Source of the DNA: DATKCJ01 sp035513275 | Lineage (GTDB): Bacteria > Verrucomicrobiota > Verrucomicrobiia > Opitutales > Opitutaceae | NCBI GenBank assembly: GCA_035513275.1 | Contig: DATKCJ010000173.1 | Coordinates: 1-15,122, forward strand | Direction of reading: 5' to 3' | DNA: 15,122 nucleotides | Shown here: positions 1-7,055 of the stretch, piece by piece | Position numbering within the stretch: the stretch's first letter is position 1 | How the letters are laid out: each line of letters begins with the position of its first letter | The notes under the pieces: model-generated | Databases searched by the model: none | The model's input: the letters and a program-made list of their open reading frames with translations, nothing else | What the model was told of the DNA's origin: nothing | Program-made: the position numbers and the translations under genes

Positions 1-34
1 CCTGGCGCCTCGGTGCAAATCCGGTAAAGGCCGG

Positions 35-3000
35 TCAGAATCTAAACGTATTCGTGATCTGCCAGGTTTGCGGCGGTCGTATTCGATAGGTTGCCCCTGA
101 TCCGTCCGGTTGGGTGGTGATCGGGACAAGTTCGTTGCCCACACCTATGTTTCGAACGTTCAACTGGACGCTCCAATCGATGTTGCGCCAGATCTTTCTG
201 CGATAGCCGAGCCACGCGTCGTAATTCGTATCACTCGACCCTCTGTAGGGATTGGCGATGTCGAAGCTGATCGCGGATGTGGCGTCACCCGGAATCGGCT
301 CATAACCAATGACGATGGACGTTTCGTAACGGACACCGCCACCGATATTGAAGTTTTTCAGCGGACCGCTGTCGAAATCATAGTTCGTGATCGCATTCAC
401 GCGCCACTCGCGCAGTTCAGGCACATTGGTTCCCTCCTGCAGTTTGCGCTGGTTCCATTCCGAGTTGATGATGCTGTTCCACTCATTGAGCGCCGTTGTA
501 TTGCCCGCGCCGCCCCACCAGATGCGCAGATCACCAAGGGTGCCCGGGGCGCCGGTGCCCAGTGCAGTCGTGTAGGCCGCCATGAACGCCTGAAGATTCT
601 CGCCACCGATGTTGGTGCGCTGCGCCTCGGTTTTGCTCGCGTTGAGTGACAGGCGCCAGTTTCTGGTCGGCGAAGCGCTCAACTCAATTTCGTACCCCTC
701 AGACACGCTATCCTCAGTAACCGTGAAGCCGTTTGGGACCGACGCTTGAAGACCGTTTGTTCTGCTGAGATCGAGTCCCCATGCAGCGTAGAAGCGCGGG
801 TCCACACTCGCCTGCCAGGCGCGCCAGGCTGCAATCACGCTCAATTCGCGTGCCTTGGCTTGTGCCTCCGACTCGCCCGACGCCCGCGCATAGTTGAACA
901 GGGTATTGGTCTCGTAATCCTCGCGGCTAGGATCGGCCGCGCCAGCGAGCGTATCGTTCGTCCAGTTGTGTTCGAAACGATTGACCCAGTTTCCGGCCCA
1001 TACCTGAGAGGTGCCGATGAACCATGCACCACTCAACGCTGAACTGCCTGAATTGACGGTGGTCGTTTCATACTTGTTGACCTTGAGACTGAATCGACCG
1101 TCCTTCGTCTCGAGCAGGATTCCCATGTCCTTTGTTTCACCGGACGGGGCAGCCAGCGACTCTCCGTAGATGTCAACACGCTGCGCGGCAGGCTGAAAGT
1201 TTGTCGAGCTATTGTAGAATAGCGTCACCAGAATCGGCAACTGCTTGAAGCCCGGAAATTGATTCAGGTGCGCGACCGCAGTCCATGCACGTGAGGTCAC
1301 TTCCAACTTGTTGTCGGCCGCGTCGGGGATCGCAATCGAGTTCAGGTCGATTCGATCGTAGGCACCGGGGGTGGGGTCGGACACAAAGTAGCCTTGACCC
1401 TTGGAATTAAGTTCGTCGGCTGTGCCGACGGATTTCTGCCAGGATTTCGCGATATCTTTGCGGATTCCCCATGTCGCCACAATAGCCTTGTCCCAGAAAT
1501 GCCCCTGCCAGGTGAACGCCCGCGAGAACACCTTCGACCTTTGGATAAGGTAATTGCGGGTGTTGTAATCCAGGTTCTCCTGAGATTCCAACGAATCGAC
1601 GATGTTGATCGGGTACGGCCGGATCCCCACGTAGTTGAGCGGATTCGCGTTCTGCCTGCCGTAGCCGGGGGCACCCGGGCCACCGGGGGTAGTCGGGGCA
1701 AGTAGGATAACGCCGTTGGCATCGCGGTAATTACCATCCGTCGTAAAGGTATTCTGCCCTGGCAACGGATAGTAAGCATCCTGCCAGATTGCTCCCGGGT
1801 CTACGTAGTTCGGGTCGCCCGGAGTTGTGGACCGGATCCAAGTCGTATCAAAATTCATGACCTGGCCACTCGTGATTGTTGGATTGACTTGCGGAGCCGG
1901 GATATGCGCTCCCGAGGCCGAGCTTGCGCTCATGAGCGAATCTCCCAGGTAGATGAATGTGAACGGTTGAAATCCGGTCCACTGGGGTAGTTCCGCGGCG
2001 CTGGCGGAAGTCAACTTCGCGATGTATGCCGGATCGTCGATGCTGTAGCGGGCGTAGTCCTGTTGCCGACGCTCCAAGCGATCTTGCCCAAGAAATCCAG
2101 TCATAACGTGGCGGCCCATGAACCGGGTAAACCCGTTTTTTTGGTTCCTGTTGAAGTCGAGATCGACAAATCCTGTGAATCGCCCGCTTTCACGGTCGTC
2201 GGTAACCACATTGTTGCCGAATTCGCCGCGGCCTCCCACATAAGGCTTCCCAAGGTTCGGATTCGGCGTGCCATCCTCCCAAGGTTGATAAGGTGTTGCG
2301 CCGGGCAGTCCTTCCGGCGAGCCGTCGGAGTAGACACGGTTGTAATCGATGTTGAGGCTGTCTTCGAGCAACTGAACTCTACCACTCTTATACCACTCAT
2401 TGTTGTAAGACGCCTCGAAACCCGCCCGGTCATTGAAGAAAGTTTGCGCCAGACTTATGTTGAAGTTGCGGAACTTCTGAAACTCCCACTTGGTGGGACC
2501 GTCCAGCAAATTGTTATAGAAGTCGAAGACCGTCGGGTCGGTGAGCGACTTGTCCTTGTATAGGCCAAAGGCCCAGGCCGGCAGGCCGTTATAGGTGAGG
2601 CGCGCATTGCGCCCGAATTCCGAATAGCTCGCGACACTGCCCGGACGCATGTATCGAGTTCCCACACCCGTCGTGTCGTTGTACTGAGTGCCGTCGGGCC
2701 TACGACCGTGAAGCGCGGAAGGTTCCCAGTTCACAGCCGTGAGCTGGGTATCATCGTCGTGCTGGAAGTTGAACGCCGGGGCTCCAAAGACTCCTAGCAT
2801 GCTGCCGGAAACCCAAGGCTGATAGTATTCGCTAGGCGTGCCGCCGAACGTGCCGCTGGCGTAGACGGGGTTGTTTGCATATTTGGGAATCAAATAGTTG
2901 ACCCCACCGACAAGATAGAGACCACTAGGCCCGTTGTGGTTGTTGCGATTGTAGCCAACATCCGGCCGGCCGGTGTTGTCGTCCTGGTTTTGTGCCGGAT

Positions 3001-3955
3001 TCACCGTCAGCTTGTTCAACTGCGGAAAAGTGAAGGGCCGGTTCGCACTATCGCGACCGTCATAGGTGCCCGTGTAGAACCACGGTGTGATCCTGTCGTT
3101 GGGCGGGAGCTGGCGCGGATTGTTGGAGTCGACGTCGCCGAACTCTATGTTCGCCTTGATGACCGTGCGGGCCGTGCCCCTCTTCATTGCGCCAGGTTCC
3201 CAGCGCAGTGCCCCGTAGATTCGCTTTTGCTCCGAGAAGGCCGGATCTTGCTTGTATTGTTCGTCGTTCCTCACCGCAGAGAAGCGAACCGCGAGTTCGT
3301 TATCGATCAGGACTTTGTTGAAGTCCAAGGAGGCCCTTGTGGCACCCCAGCTTCCGACCCGGAACGTGATTTCGTTGCTATCCTTGAATGCCGCTTGTTT
3401 GAGACGGGCGTTGATGATGCCGGCGGGGCTGCCTTGTCCGAAAAGGATCGAGTTTGGTCCGCGTTGGAGGTCAATGCCGTCGATGTTGTAACCTTCCCAC
3501 GGCACACTCGTGAGGAAGAAGTCGCGGGTGTTGTCGGCCGCGGTCAGGCCGCGAACACGAGTGTTTGAATTTGGATTGGTGAACCGGCCCGACTCGTTGA
3601 GGGAGCCTCCGTCGCCAAATCCTGCGAAGTTACCGTAGAAGCCGCCAACTTCAGTGTTCGTCGTGTATTGCAGCAGCGTTTTGCTATCGGTTGCCCCAAT
3701 GTCCTTGAGGAATTGGCTGGTAATGACCGTGACTGCGTTTCCGATGTCTCGCACGTCGGTGCTCAACCGATTTCCTGCGAGAGTCGTGCCGGCATAATAC
3801 CCTTGAGTCTCCGCAGTGACTTCAAAGGGCGAGAGCACGATTACTTCCTCAGATTCAGGTTCCGTCCCGGCTGGGTCGGACTGTTGGGCTAGCAGAGGCA
3901 GGCTCGCGCTTAGGAGCAACGCAACTGCCGTGTGTTTGCGCAGGGTATTCTTCAT
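35..3955 (-). CDS. TonB-dependent outer-membrane receptor
   Basis: Predicted outer-membrane beta-barrel that imports an unidentified ligand using energy passed from TonB-ExbBD. From the ATG at 3955 the protein has 1306 residues. Residues 1-23 form a signal peptide (MKNTLRK, a hydrophobic run, then a likely LLA/QQ cleavage site). A TonB-box-like stretch EEVIVLSPFEV sits at about 36-46. The plug domain covers about 50-190 and includes RGPNSILFG near 165-173. The rest is barrel, ending in the aromatic FRF typical of BAM-inserted proteins. An in-frame GTG at 4000 would add 15 residues before the signal peptide, so I prefer 3955; neither start has a clear Shine-Dalgarno sequence. The protein is longer than most such receptors (commonly 700-1000 residues). 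No SusD, binding protein or hydrolase lies beside it, so the ligand cannot be named. The family call is firm; the substrate is unknown. Confidence 0.95.
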   Translation of the reverse strand: MKNTLRKHTAVALLLSASLPLLAQQSDPAGTEPESEEVIVLSPFEVTAETQGYYAGTTLAGNRLSTDVRDIGNAVTVITSQFLKDIGATDSKTLLQYTTNTEVGGFYGNFAGFGDGGSLNESGRFTNPNSNTRVRGLTAADNTRDFFLTSVPWEGYNIDGIDLQRGPNSILFGQGSPAGIINARLKQAAFKDSNEITFRVGSWGATRASLDFNKVLIDNELAVRFSAVRNDEQYKQDPAFSEQKRIYGALRWEPGAMKRGTARTVIKANIEFGDVDSNNPRQLPPNDRITPWFYTGTYDGRDSANRPFTFPQLNKLTVNPAQNQDDNTGRPDVGYNRNNHNGPSGLYLVGGVNYLIPKYANNPVYASGTFGGTPSEYYQPWVSGSMLGVFGAPAFNFQHDDDTQLTAVNWEPSALHGRRPDGTQYNDTTGVGTRYMRPGSVASYSEFGRNARLTYNGLPAWAFGLYKDKSLTDPTVFDFYNNLLDGPTKWEFQKFRNFNISLAQTFFNDRAGFEASYNNEWYKSGRVQLLEDSLNIDYNRVYSDGSPEGLPGATPYQPWEDGTPNPNLGKPYVGGRGEFGNNVVTDDRESGRFTGFVDLDFNRNQKNGFTRFMGRHVMTGFLGQDRLERRQQDYARYSIDDPAYIAKLTSASAAELPQWTGFQPFTFIYLGDSLMSASSASGAHIPAPQVNPTITSGQVMNFDTTWIRSTTPGDPNYVDPGAIWQDAYYPLPGQNTFTTDGNYRDANGVILLAPTTPGGPGAPGYGRQNANPLNYVGIRPYPINIVDSLESQENLDYNTRNYLIQRSKVFSRAFTWQGHFWDKAIVATWGIRKDIAKSWQKSVGTADELNSKGQGYFVSDPTPGAYDRIDLNSIAIPDAADNKLEVTSRAWTAVAHLNQFPGFKQLPILVTLFYNSSTNFQPAAQRVDIYGESLAAPSGETKDMGILLETKDGRFSLKVNKYETTTVNSGSSALSGAWFIGTSQVWAGNWVNRFEHNWTNDTLAGAADPSREDYETNTLFNYARASGESEAQAKARELSVIAAWRAWQASVDPRFYAAWGLDLSRTNGLQASVPNGFTVTEDSVSEGYEIELSASPTRNWRLSLNASKTEAQRTNIGGENLQAFMAAYTTALGTGAPGTLGDLRIWWGGAGNTTALNEWNSIINSEWNQRKLQEGTNVPELREWRVNAITNYDFDSGPLKNFNIGGGVRYETSIVIGYEPIPGDATSAISFDIANPYRGSSDTNYDAWLGYRRKIWRNIDWSVQLNVRNIGVGNELVPITTQPDGSGATYRIRPPQTWQITNTFRF

Positions 3956-4009
3956 GTTGGGGTTTGAACTAGGGAACGTCGGGTTGAAATCCTTCGACAC
4001 TGAACCGCT

Positions 4010-4025
4010 GCAGAGAGGCAGAGAG
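4010..4025. repeat. tandem duplication of GCAGAGAG in the receptor leader
   Basis: Two perfect adjacent copies of GCAGAGAG (4010-4017 and 4018-4025) lie in the predicted 5' leader of the receptor mRNA, where they read as CTCTCTGC twice. The tract is pyrimidine-rich in the transcript. It may be a slippage product; no function can be assigned. Confidence 0.45.
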
Positions 4026-4129
4026 CGAGTTTGATTGGGGGGAACAATCTCGGGGTGCGACGCTGAATCGGTTAGCGTGTCTTAGTTGAATGATTAGCGG
4101 CTCGAATAGTCAACCGAAGCTTTAGTCTA

Positions 4130-4158
4130 ATTATAGCCCCCTCTGGGTAGCGTCGGAA
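4130..4158 (-). promoter_or_regulatory. candidate sigma-70-type promoter of the receptor gene
   Basis: On the minus strand a perfect -10 hexamer TATAAT (4130-4135) lies 17 bp downstream of TTCCGA (4153-4158), which matches the -35 consensus TTGACA at three of six positions. Transcription would begin near 4123 and leave a leader of about 168 nt before the ATG at 3955. The -10 match and the spacing are seen directly; activity is inferred. A TTGACT at 4108-4113 (minus strand) has no good -10 partner. The weak -35 would fit a promoter that needs an activator. Confidence 0.5.
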
Positions 4159-4208
4159 TTTCGTGTCCACAGAATCCCGTAGGCCAGGAATTCGTTCTAC
4201 CTCATTAA

Positions 4209-4240
4209 GGATGGTCACGAGTGCTTATCGGACGGTCACG
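4209..4240. repeat. 11-bp direct repeat with 21-bp period, possible operator
   Basis: On the plus strand GGATGGTCACG (4209-4219) and GGACGGTCACG (4230-4240) differ at one base, and their starts are 21 bp apart, close to two helical turns. They lie in non-coding DNA about 85-117 bp upstream of the predicted receptor transcription start, a usual position for activator sites. No regulator gene is nearby. Chance occurrence cannot be excluded for a single pair. Confidence 0.4.
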
Positions 4241-4315
4241 CTCGGACTCGCAGATCGTCTCACAACTGATGCTTGGTCGATCTCCGCGGATCAACGATAT
4301 GGGCAAGGGCGACAG

Positions 4316-4909
4316 CTATCTAACCTCCCGTCGAGCCTCGAGCGCGCTCTTCAAGGTCACCGAGTCCGCGTAAAGCACGCCCGCCCCACTCGGCAGCCCG
4401 AATCCGATTCGGGATACCTTCATCCCCTCCGGCGGCGCGCGCTCCAGCAGGAAGTGGCAAGTCGCCTCGCCCTCGATGTCGTTGGAGAGCGCCAGAATCA
4501 GTTCGCGGATTTCACCCGACTGAATCCTCGCGACGAGCGGACCGAGATTCAAGTCACCGGGACCGATGCCGTGAATCGGCGATAACTTCCCATGCAGCAC
4601 ATGGTAACGGCCGCGAAACGCTCCAGACCGCTCGATCGCTACGAGGTCTGGCACCGTTTCAACGACGCACACGACTCCTGCGTCGCGTTTCGAGTCCGCA
4701 CAGATCGCACACTGCCCGCCCTCAGCCAGGTTTCCACACGTCTTGCAGCGCGCGACTGAAGAAGCCGCGGCATTGAGCGCACTCACGAGTTCCGGCAGTC
4801 GTCCGGGCTTTTCAACGAGAAGGTGCAACGCAATCCGCTCGGCCGAACGATACCCAAGCCCGGGGAGCTGCTTGAGCTGCTTCTGCAGCGCTTCAAATGA
4901 CGGCGTCAC
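4316..4909 (-). CDS. recR: recombination mediator protein RecR
   Basis: RecR works with RecF and/or RecO to load RecA on SSB-coated single-stranded DNA at gaps and stalled forks. The 197-residue protein is close to the usual 200. An N-terminal helix-hairpin-helix covers LPGLGYRSAERIALHLL (about 15-31). A four-cysteine zinc finger is intact (C55, C58, C67, C70; spacing CxxC-x8-CxxC). A Toprim domain follows from about residue 78, with VVETVPDLVAIE, RGRYHVLHGKLSP and NDIEGEAT, and the family's C-terminal GLPSGAGVLYADSVTL is present. The start is a GTG (4907-4909) 35 nt after the ybaB stop, with only a weak GGA upstream; it gives the expected N-terminus. The ybaB-recR order is widely conserved and supports the call. 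dnaX, often found upstream of the pair, is not in this window. Confidence 0.97.
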   Translation of the reverse strand: MTPSFEALQKQLKQLPGLGYRSAERIALHLLVEKPGRLPELVSALNAAASSVARCKTCGNLAEGGQCAICADSKRDAGVVCVVETVPDLVAIERSGAFRGRYHVLHGKLSPIHGIGPGDLNLGPLVARIQSGEIRELILALSNDIEGEATCHFLLERAPPEGMKVSRIGFGLPSGAGVLYADSVTLKSALEARREVR

Positions 4910-4944
4910 GTGTCAGATTCCGCACAGGCGCGACTCCGCTCCCC

Positions 4945-5253
4945 TCACATCACGCCCGGCATCTGAAACGCCGCGGTGATCTTCTGCATTTCGGACTCGT
5001 TGTATTCCTTGGCCTTCGTCGCCGCCTCCTGAACCGCTCCGAGGATCGTCTCTTCGACAAACTTCGCATCCTCCTTCAGAAATTCCGGATCGATCTTCAT
5101 CGACTGAAACTTCCCCTGACCGTTTATGCGGATCACGACGGCTCCACCGCCGCTCGTCACTTCGATCTCGTGCTTCTCCAACTCCGACTGCAGTCCGTCG
5201 ATCTGACGCTGCATCTTCGCCGCCTGCTTCAACATCTTTCCAAGTCCAGCCAT
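4945..5253 (-). CDS. ybaB: YbaB/EbfC family nucleoid-associated protein
   Basis: Small DNA-binding protein of the YbaB/EbfC family. Family members form homodimers shaped like tweezers and associate with the nucleoid; they are often encoded directly before recR, as here. The 102-residue protein starts MAGLGKMLKQAAKMQRQID, the typical N-terminal helix, followed by EIEVTSGGGAVVIRINGQGKF (family G-rich core, about 30-49) and a helical C-terminus ending in QMPGVM. I chose the ATG at 5251-5253 because homologous sequence begins there; the open frame extends much further upstream, but that part is Arg/Ser-rich and reads through the epimerase gene antisense to its codons. No strong ribosome-binding site is visible. 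The stop lies 35 nt before recR, so the two are probably co-transcribed. Confidence 0.95.
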   Translation of the reverse strand: MAGLGKMLKQAAKMQRQIDGLQSELEKHEIEVTSGGGAVVIRINGQGKFQSMKIDPEFLKEDAKFVEETILGAVQEAATKAKEYNESEMQKITAAFQMPGVM

Positions 5254-5332
5254 GTTTGTCGTGGGTTCGTGTTGGGATGAACAACGAGGGTTTGCTGGCC
5301 CGTTCTCCGAGGCAACGCGAATCTCCTCGGCC

Positions 5333-6235
5333 CTACCCGCCTCCCAGAATTTCCCCGAACCCCGACCGAAAGTCCGGGTGCCGCGGCGACCATCCGATCT
5401 CCTTGTGGATTCGGTTCGCGACGATGACCCTATCGGGCGTGCGACGCCGTCCAAATGGATTCGGCGCCGGCGCATCATCGAAACGCGGCTCTGGCAATCC
5501 GAGTTCTCGCGCGATCCACGCTGCCACTTCGCCACGACTATGCGGCGAATTGTCCGACAGATTGAAGATGCCGGGCGCCACACCCCGCTGCGACTCGAGG
5601 CACGCGAGGATTGCCGCACAAACGTCGTCGCGATGGATCAAGTTCAGTCGCACCTCAGAATCCCCGCGCAACGTGCCACCACTGCGCAACTGGTCGAGCA
5701 CGTGATGCCGCCCCGGTCCGTAAATCCCCGCGAGTCGCAGAGCGAACCAACGCCAGCCGGCCGCATTCGCCGCGCTTTCGAGAATCGATTCCGCTTCGCG
5801 GAGCAACCCTCCGCTGCCCTCGCCTGTTTCCGTTAGCGCAGACTCGTCGACTCGCGCGCCGTCGCCCTGCGGATAGACTCCTGTGCTCGAAGTGTAGACG
5901 ACGGTGCCTGCCGGCATTGTCGCGAGCCAGACTCCCACAGAATTCATTCCAGCAACGCACGAGCGCCGGTAACCTTCGATCCCACCGCCGCCCGGACTCA
6001 CGCAATTCACAACAAACGAAAACGGTCCGTGCATTTCCTCGGACCACGCCTCGCTCGCTATGTCGGCCTCGACCACTCTCTCGCAACCAAGTGCACGCAA
6101 CGCATCCGCCTTCTCCGGATTGCGCGTGAGCGCCGCGACACGCCACCTCCGAGCGATCACGAGCCGCGCGAGCTCCGCGCCGACGTATCCCGCGCCGAGG
6201 ATCGCGATCGAGGTCGTCTTGCCGCCGGCATTCAT
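5333..6235 (-). CDS. NAD(P)-dependent epimerase/SDR family protein, YeeZ-like
   Basis: 300-residue extended short-chain dehydrogenase-like protein with an N-terminal Rossmann fold: ILGAGYVG at 12-19 is the GxGxxG nucleotide motif. Further markers are VVYTSSTGVYPQ (112-123), LRLAGIYGPGRH (166-177), NLIHRDDV (198-205) and IFNLSD (223-228), all typical of sugar-nucleotide epimerase relatives. The catalytic YxxxK is absent: where it should lie the sequence reads GGLLREAES (142-150). E. coli YeeZ-type proteins, as I recall them, also lack it, so this is more likely a family trait than damage. The real substrate is unknown. The ATG at 6235 gives a start a few residues before the Rossmann motif. The gene precedes ybaB by 79 bp on the same strand and may share its transcript. 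It could conceivably act on polysaccharide precursors, but it is not part of the operon to the right. Confidence 0.85.
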   Translation of the reverse strand: MNAGGKTTSIAILGAGYVGAELARLVIARRWRVAALTRNPEKADALRALGCERVVEADIASEAWSEEMHGPFSFVVNCVSPGGGGIEGYRRSCVAGMNSVGVWLATMPAGTVVYTSSTGVYPQGDGARVDESALTETGEGSGGLLREAESILESAANAAGWRWFALRLAGIYGPGRHHVLDQLRSGGTLRGDSEVRLNLIHRDDVCAAILACLESQRGVAPGIFNLSDNSPHSRGEVAAWIARELGLPEPRFDDAPAPNPFGRRRTPDRVIVANRIHKEIGWSPRHPDFRSGFGEILGGG

Positions 6236-6288
6236 GGATTGAAGACAATCCCGGTTGCTCGCAGCGCCAAGACATTTACCTTATCCCA
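6236..6288. promoter_or_regulatory. divergent intergenic region, presumed back-to-back promoters
   Basis: Only 53 bp separate the start codons of the minus-strand epimerase gene and the plus-strand DJ-1-family gene, so promoters for both must lie here or inside the opposite coding region. On the plus strand TTGCTC (6255-6260) followed after 16 bp by TACCTT (6277-6282) is a poor match and would leave almost no leader. I cannot place either promoter with confidence. Confidence 0.3.
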
Positions 6289-6837
6289 ATGAGCTCGCCC
6301 CGATATGCGCTGATCGTGTTGCCGCAGGGCTTCGAGGAAGTGGAGGCTGTAACTCCAATCGACATGCTCCGTCGCGCGGGCGTGAGTGTGACAATCGCCT
6401 CGCTCGACGAGCGCCCCGAAGTCACGGGGAGAAACGGGATGGCGCTTCTCGCTGACGCACCGCTGGACGTCTCTTTCTCCCGCAGCTACGACATGGTCAT
6501 CCTGCCCGGCGGCCCGGGCGTGAAATACCTGCGCTCTGATCCGCGGATCATCGACCTCGTTAGAAAACAAGCCGCGCGCGGCGCCTGGGTCGCGGCGATC
6601 TGCGCGGCGCCTACCGTCCTTCACGACGCCGGCTTGCTCCACGGCAAGCGCTACACCGCGCATCACTCGGTCGCCGGCGAACTCGGTGCAATCCTCGAGT
6701 CCGAGCGCGTAGTCGTCGACGCACCGATCATAACCTCGCGTGGCGCGGGAACTGCCCTCGATTTCGGCCTCGAGCTCGTCGCCCGTCTCGTCTCCCCAGA
6801 AGCGGCGCAAGAGGTGCGCGCGTCGATTTGCGGATGA
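6289..6837 (+). CDS. DJ-1/PfpI family protein
   Basis: 182-residue single-domain protein of the DJ-1/ThiJ/PfpI superfamily, closest in look to the DJ-1/YajL group. Members include cysteine-dependent chaperones, glyoxalases and proposed deglycases; the exact activity of the YajL/DJ-1 branch is debated, so I do not assign a reaction. The family signature residues are present: LPQGFEEVEAVTPIDMLRRAG (11-31) with the conserved Glu near 16-17, LPGGPG (72-77), and the nucleophile-elbow Cys105 in AAICAAPTVL (103-111). TAHHS (123-127) and ITSRGAGTALDF (148-159) follow as in DJ-1 homologues. The ATG at 6289 has no Shine-Dalgarno sequence ahead of it but gives the expected N-terminus. The gene is alone on its strand, divergent from the epimerase and 218 bp before the export operon. 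Confidence 0.92.
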   Translation: MSSPRYALIVLPQGFEEVEAVTPIDMLRRAGVSVTIASLDERPEVTGRNGMALLADAPLDVSFSRSYDMVILPGGPGVKYLRSDPRIIDLVRKQAARGAWVAAICAAPTVLHDAGLLHGKRYTAHHSVAGELGAILESERVVVDAPIITSRGAGTALDFGLELVARLVSPEAAQEVRASICG

Positions 6838-7055
6838 CCGACTCGCCCGGCGGTCAATGTTCCGTAAATACCGGCCTGCCATTGGATTCGCAGACCCCTA
6901 GGGGGTTGCGTCAAACGCCAGCAGCGCAATGATTTTCGCAGCCGCGCCGACCCTCCGGCCGACGCGCAACCCAGCCATCAAAGCACACGCAACGACCGAC
7001 TCTCTGCGGACGTGACGGGGCGAAGCCTGTTCACGTCTTCCGGGCGCCGCTGCAA
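6838..7055. other. intergenic region before the polysaccharide export operon
   Basis: These 218 bp lie between the DJ-1-family gene and the permease gene and should contain the operon promoter. The only candidate I see is TTGCGT (6906-6911), 16 bp, AATGAT (6928-6933), which matches consensus at three and four of six positions, so it is weak. A perfect loopless 10-bp palindrome CCCCTAGGGG occupies 6895-6904, directly before that -35. No convincing hairpin plus T-run terminator is visible for the upstream gene, and no small open frame is supported. Confidence 0.45.
6895..6904. repeat. perfect 10-bp palindrome CCCCTAGGGG
   Basis: The sequence CCCCTAGGGG is fully self-complementary with no loop, so it cannot be a terminator hairpin, but it could be a dimeric protein-binding site. 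It lies about 150 bp before the permease start and abuts the weak -35 candidate at 6906. There is only this one copy among the window's intergenic regions that I noticed. Confidence 0.35.

Larger units (their letters stand above)
3956..4315. other. intergenic region upstream of the TonB-dependent receptor
   Basis: These 360 bp separate the receptor from recR; both genes are on the minus strand. I find no credible gene here: the plus-strand open frame beginning at 4163 runs into recR antisense and has no recognisable protein features. The region contains a perfect TATAAT on the minus strand (4130-4135), a leader of roughly 170 nt, a tandem 8-bp repeat (4010-4025) and an 11-bp direct repeat (4209-4219 and 4230-4240). 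It is visibly more AT-rich around 4080-4135 than the flanking coding DNA. I see no hairpin plus T-run terminator for recR. Confidence 0.7.

Noticed and set aside
1..34. A possible terminator after the receptor stop (CCGG stems around a 6-nt loop on the minus strand)
   Set aside because: The stem is only 4 bp and is not followed by a T-run; too weak to call, and the window ends there.
2063..2563. Plus-strand open frames inside the receptor gene (this one of 166 codons; others near 110-649 and 2936-3568)
   Set aside because: They are antisense to the receptor, whose signal peptide, TonB box, plug and barrel are continuous, so these are shadow frames.
3956..4000. A 15-residue N-terminal extension of the receptor from a GTG at 4000
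   Set aside because: It would place a polar stretch ahead of an otherwise standard signal peptide that begins with its own Met-Lys; it cannot be excluded but is less likely.
4280..4300. A TCCGCGGA palindrome after the recR stop as a terminator
   Set aside because: It has no loop and no following T-run on the minus strand, so it does not look like an intrinsic terminator.
4163..4585. A 140-codon plus-strand open frame beginning in the gap before the receptor gene
   Set aside because: Most of it runs antisense to recR, its residues show no hydrophobic core pattern or known motif, and no ribosome-binding site is present.
5254..5619. An N-terminal extension of YbaB by about 120 residues
   Set aside because: The added part is Arg/Ser-rich, overlaps the epimerase gene on the same strand in another frame, and YbaB proteins are normally about 100-110 residues.
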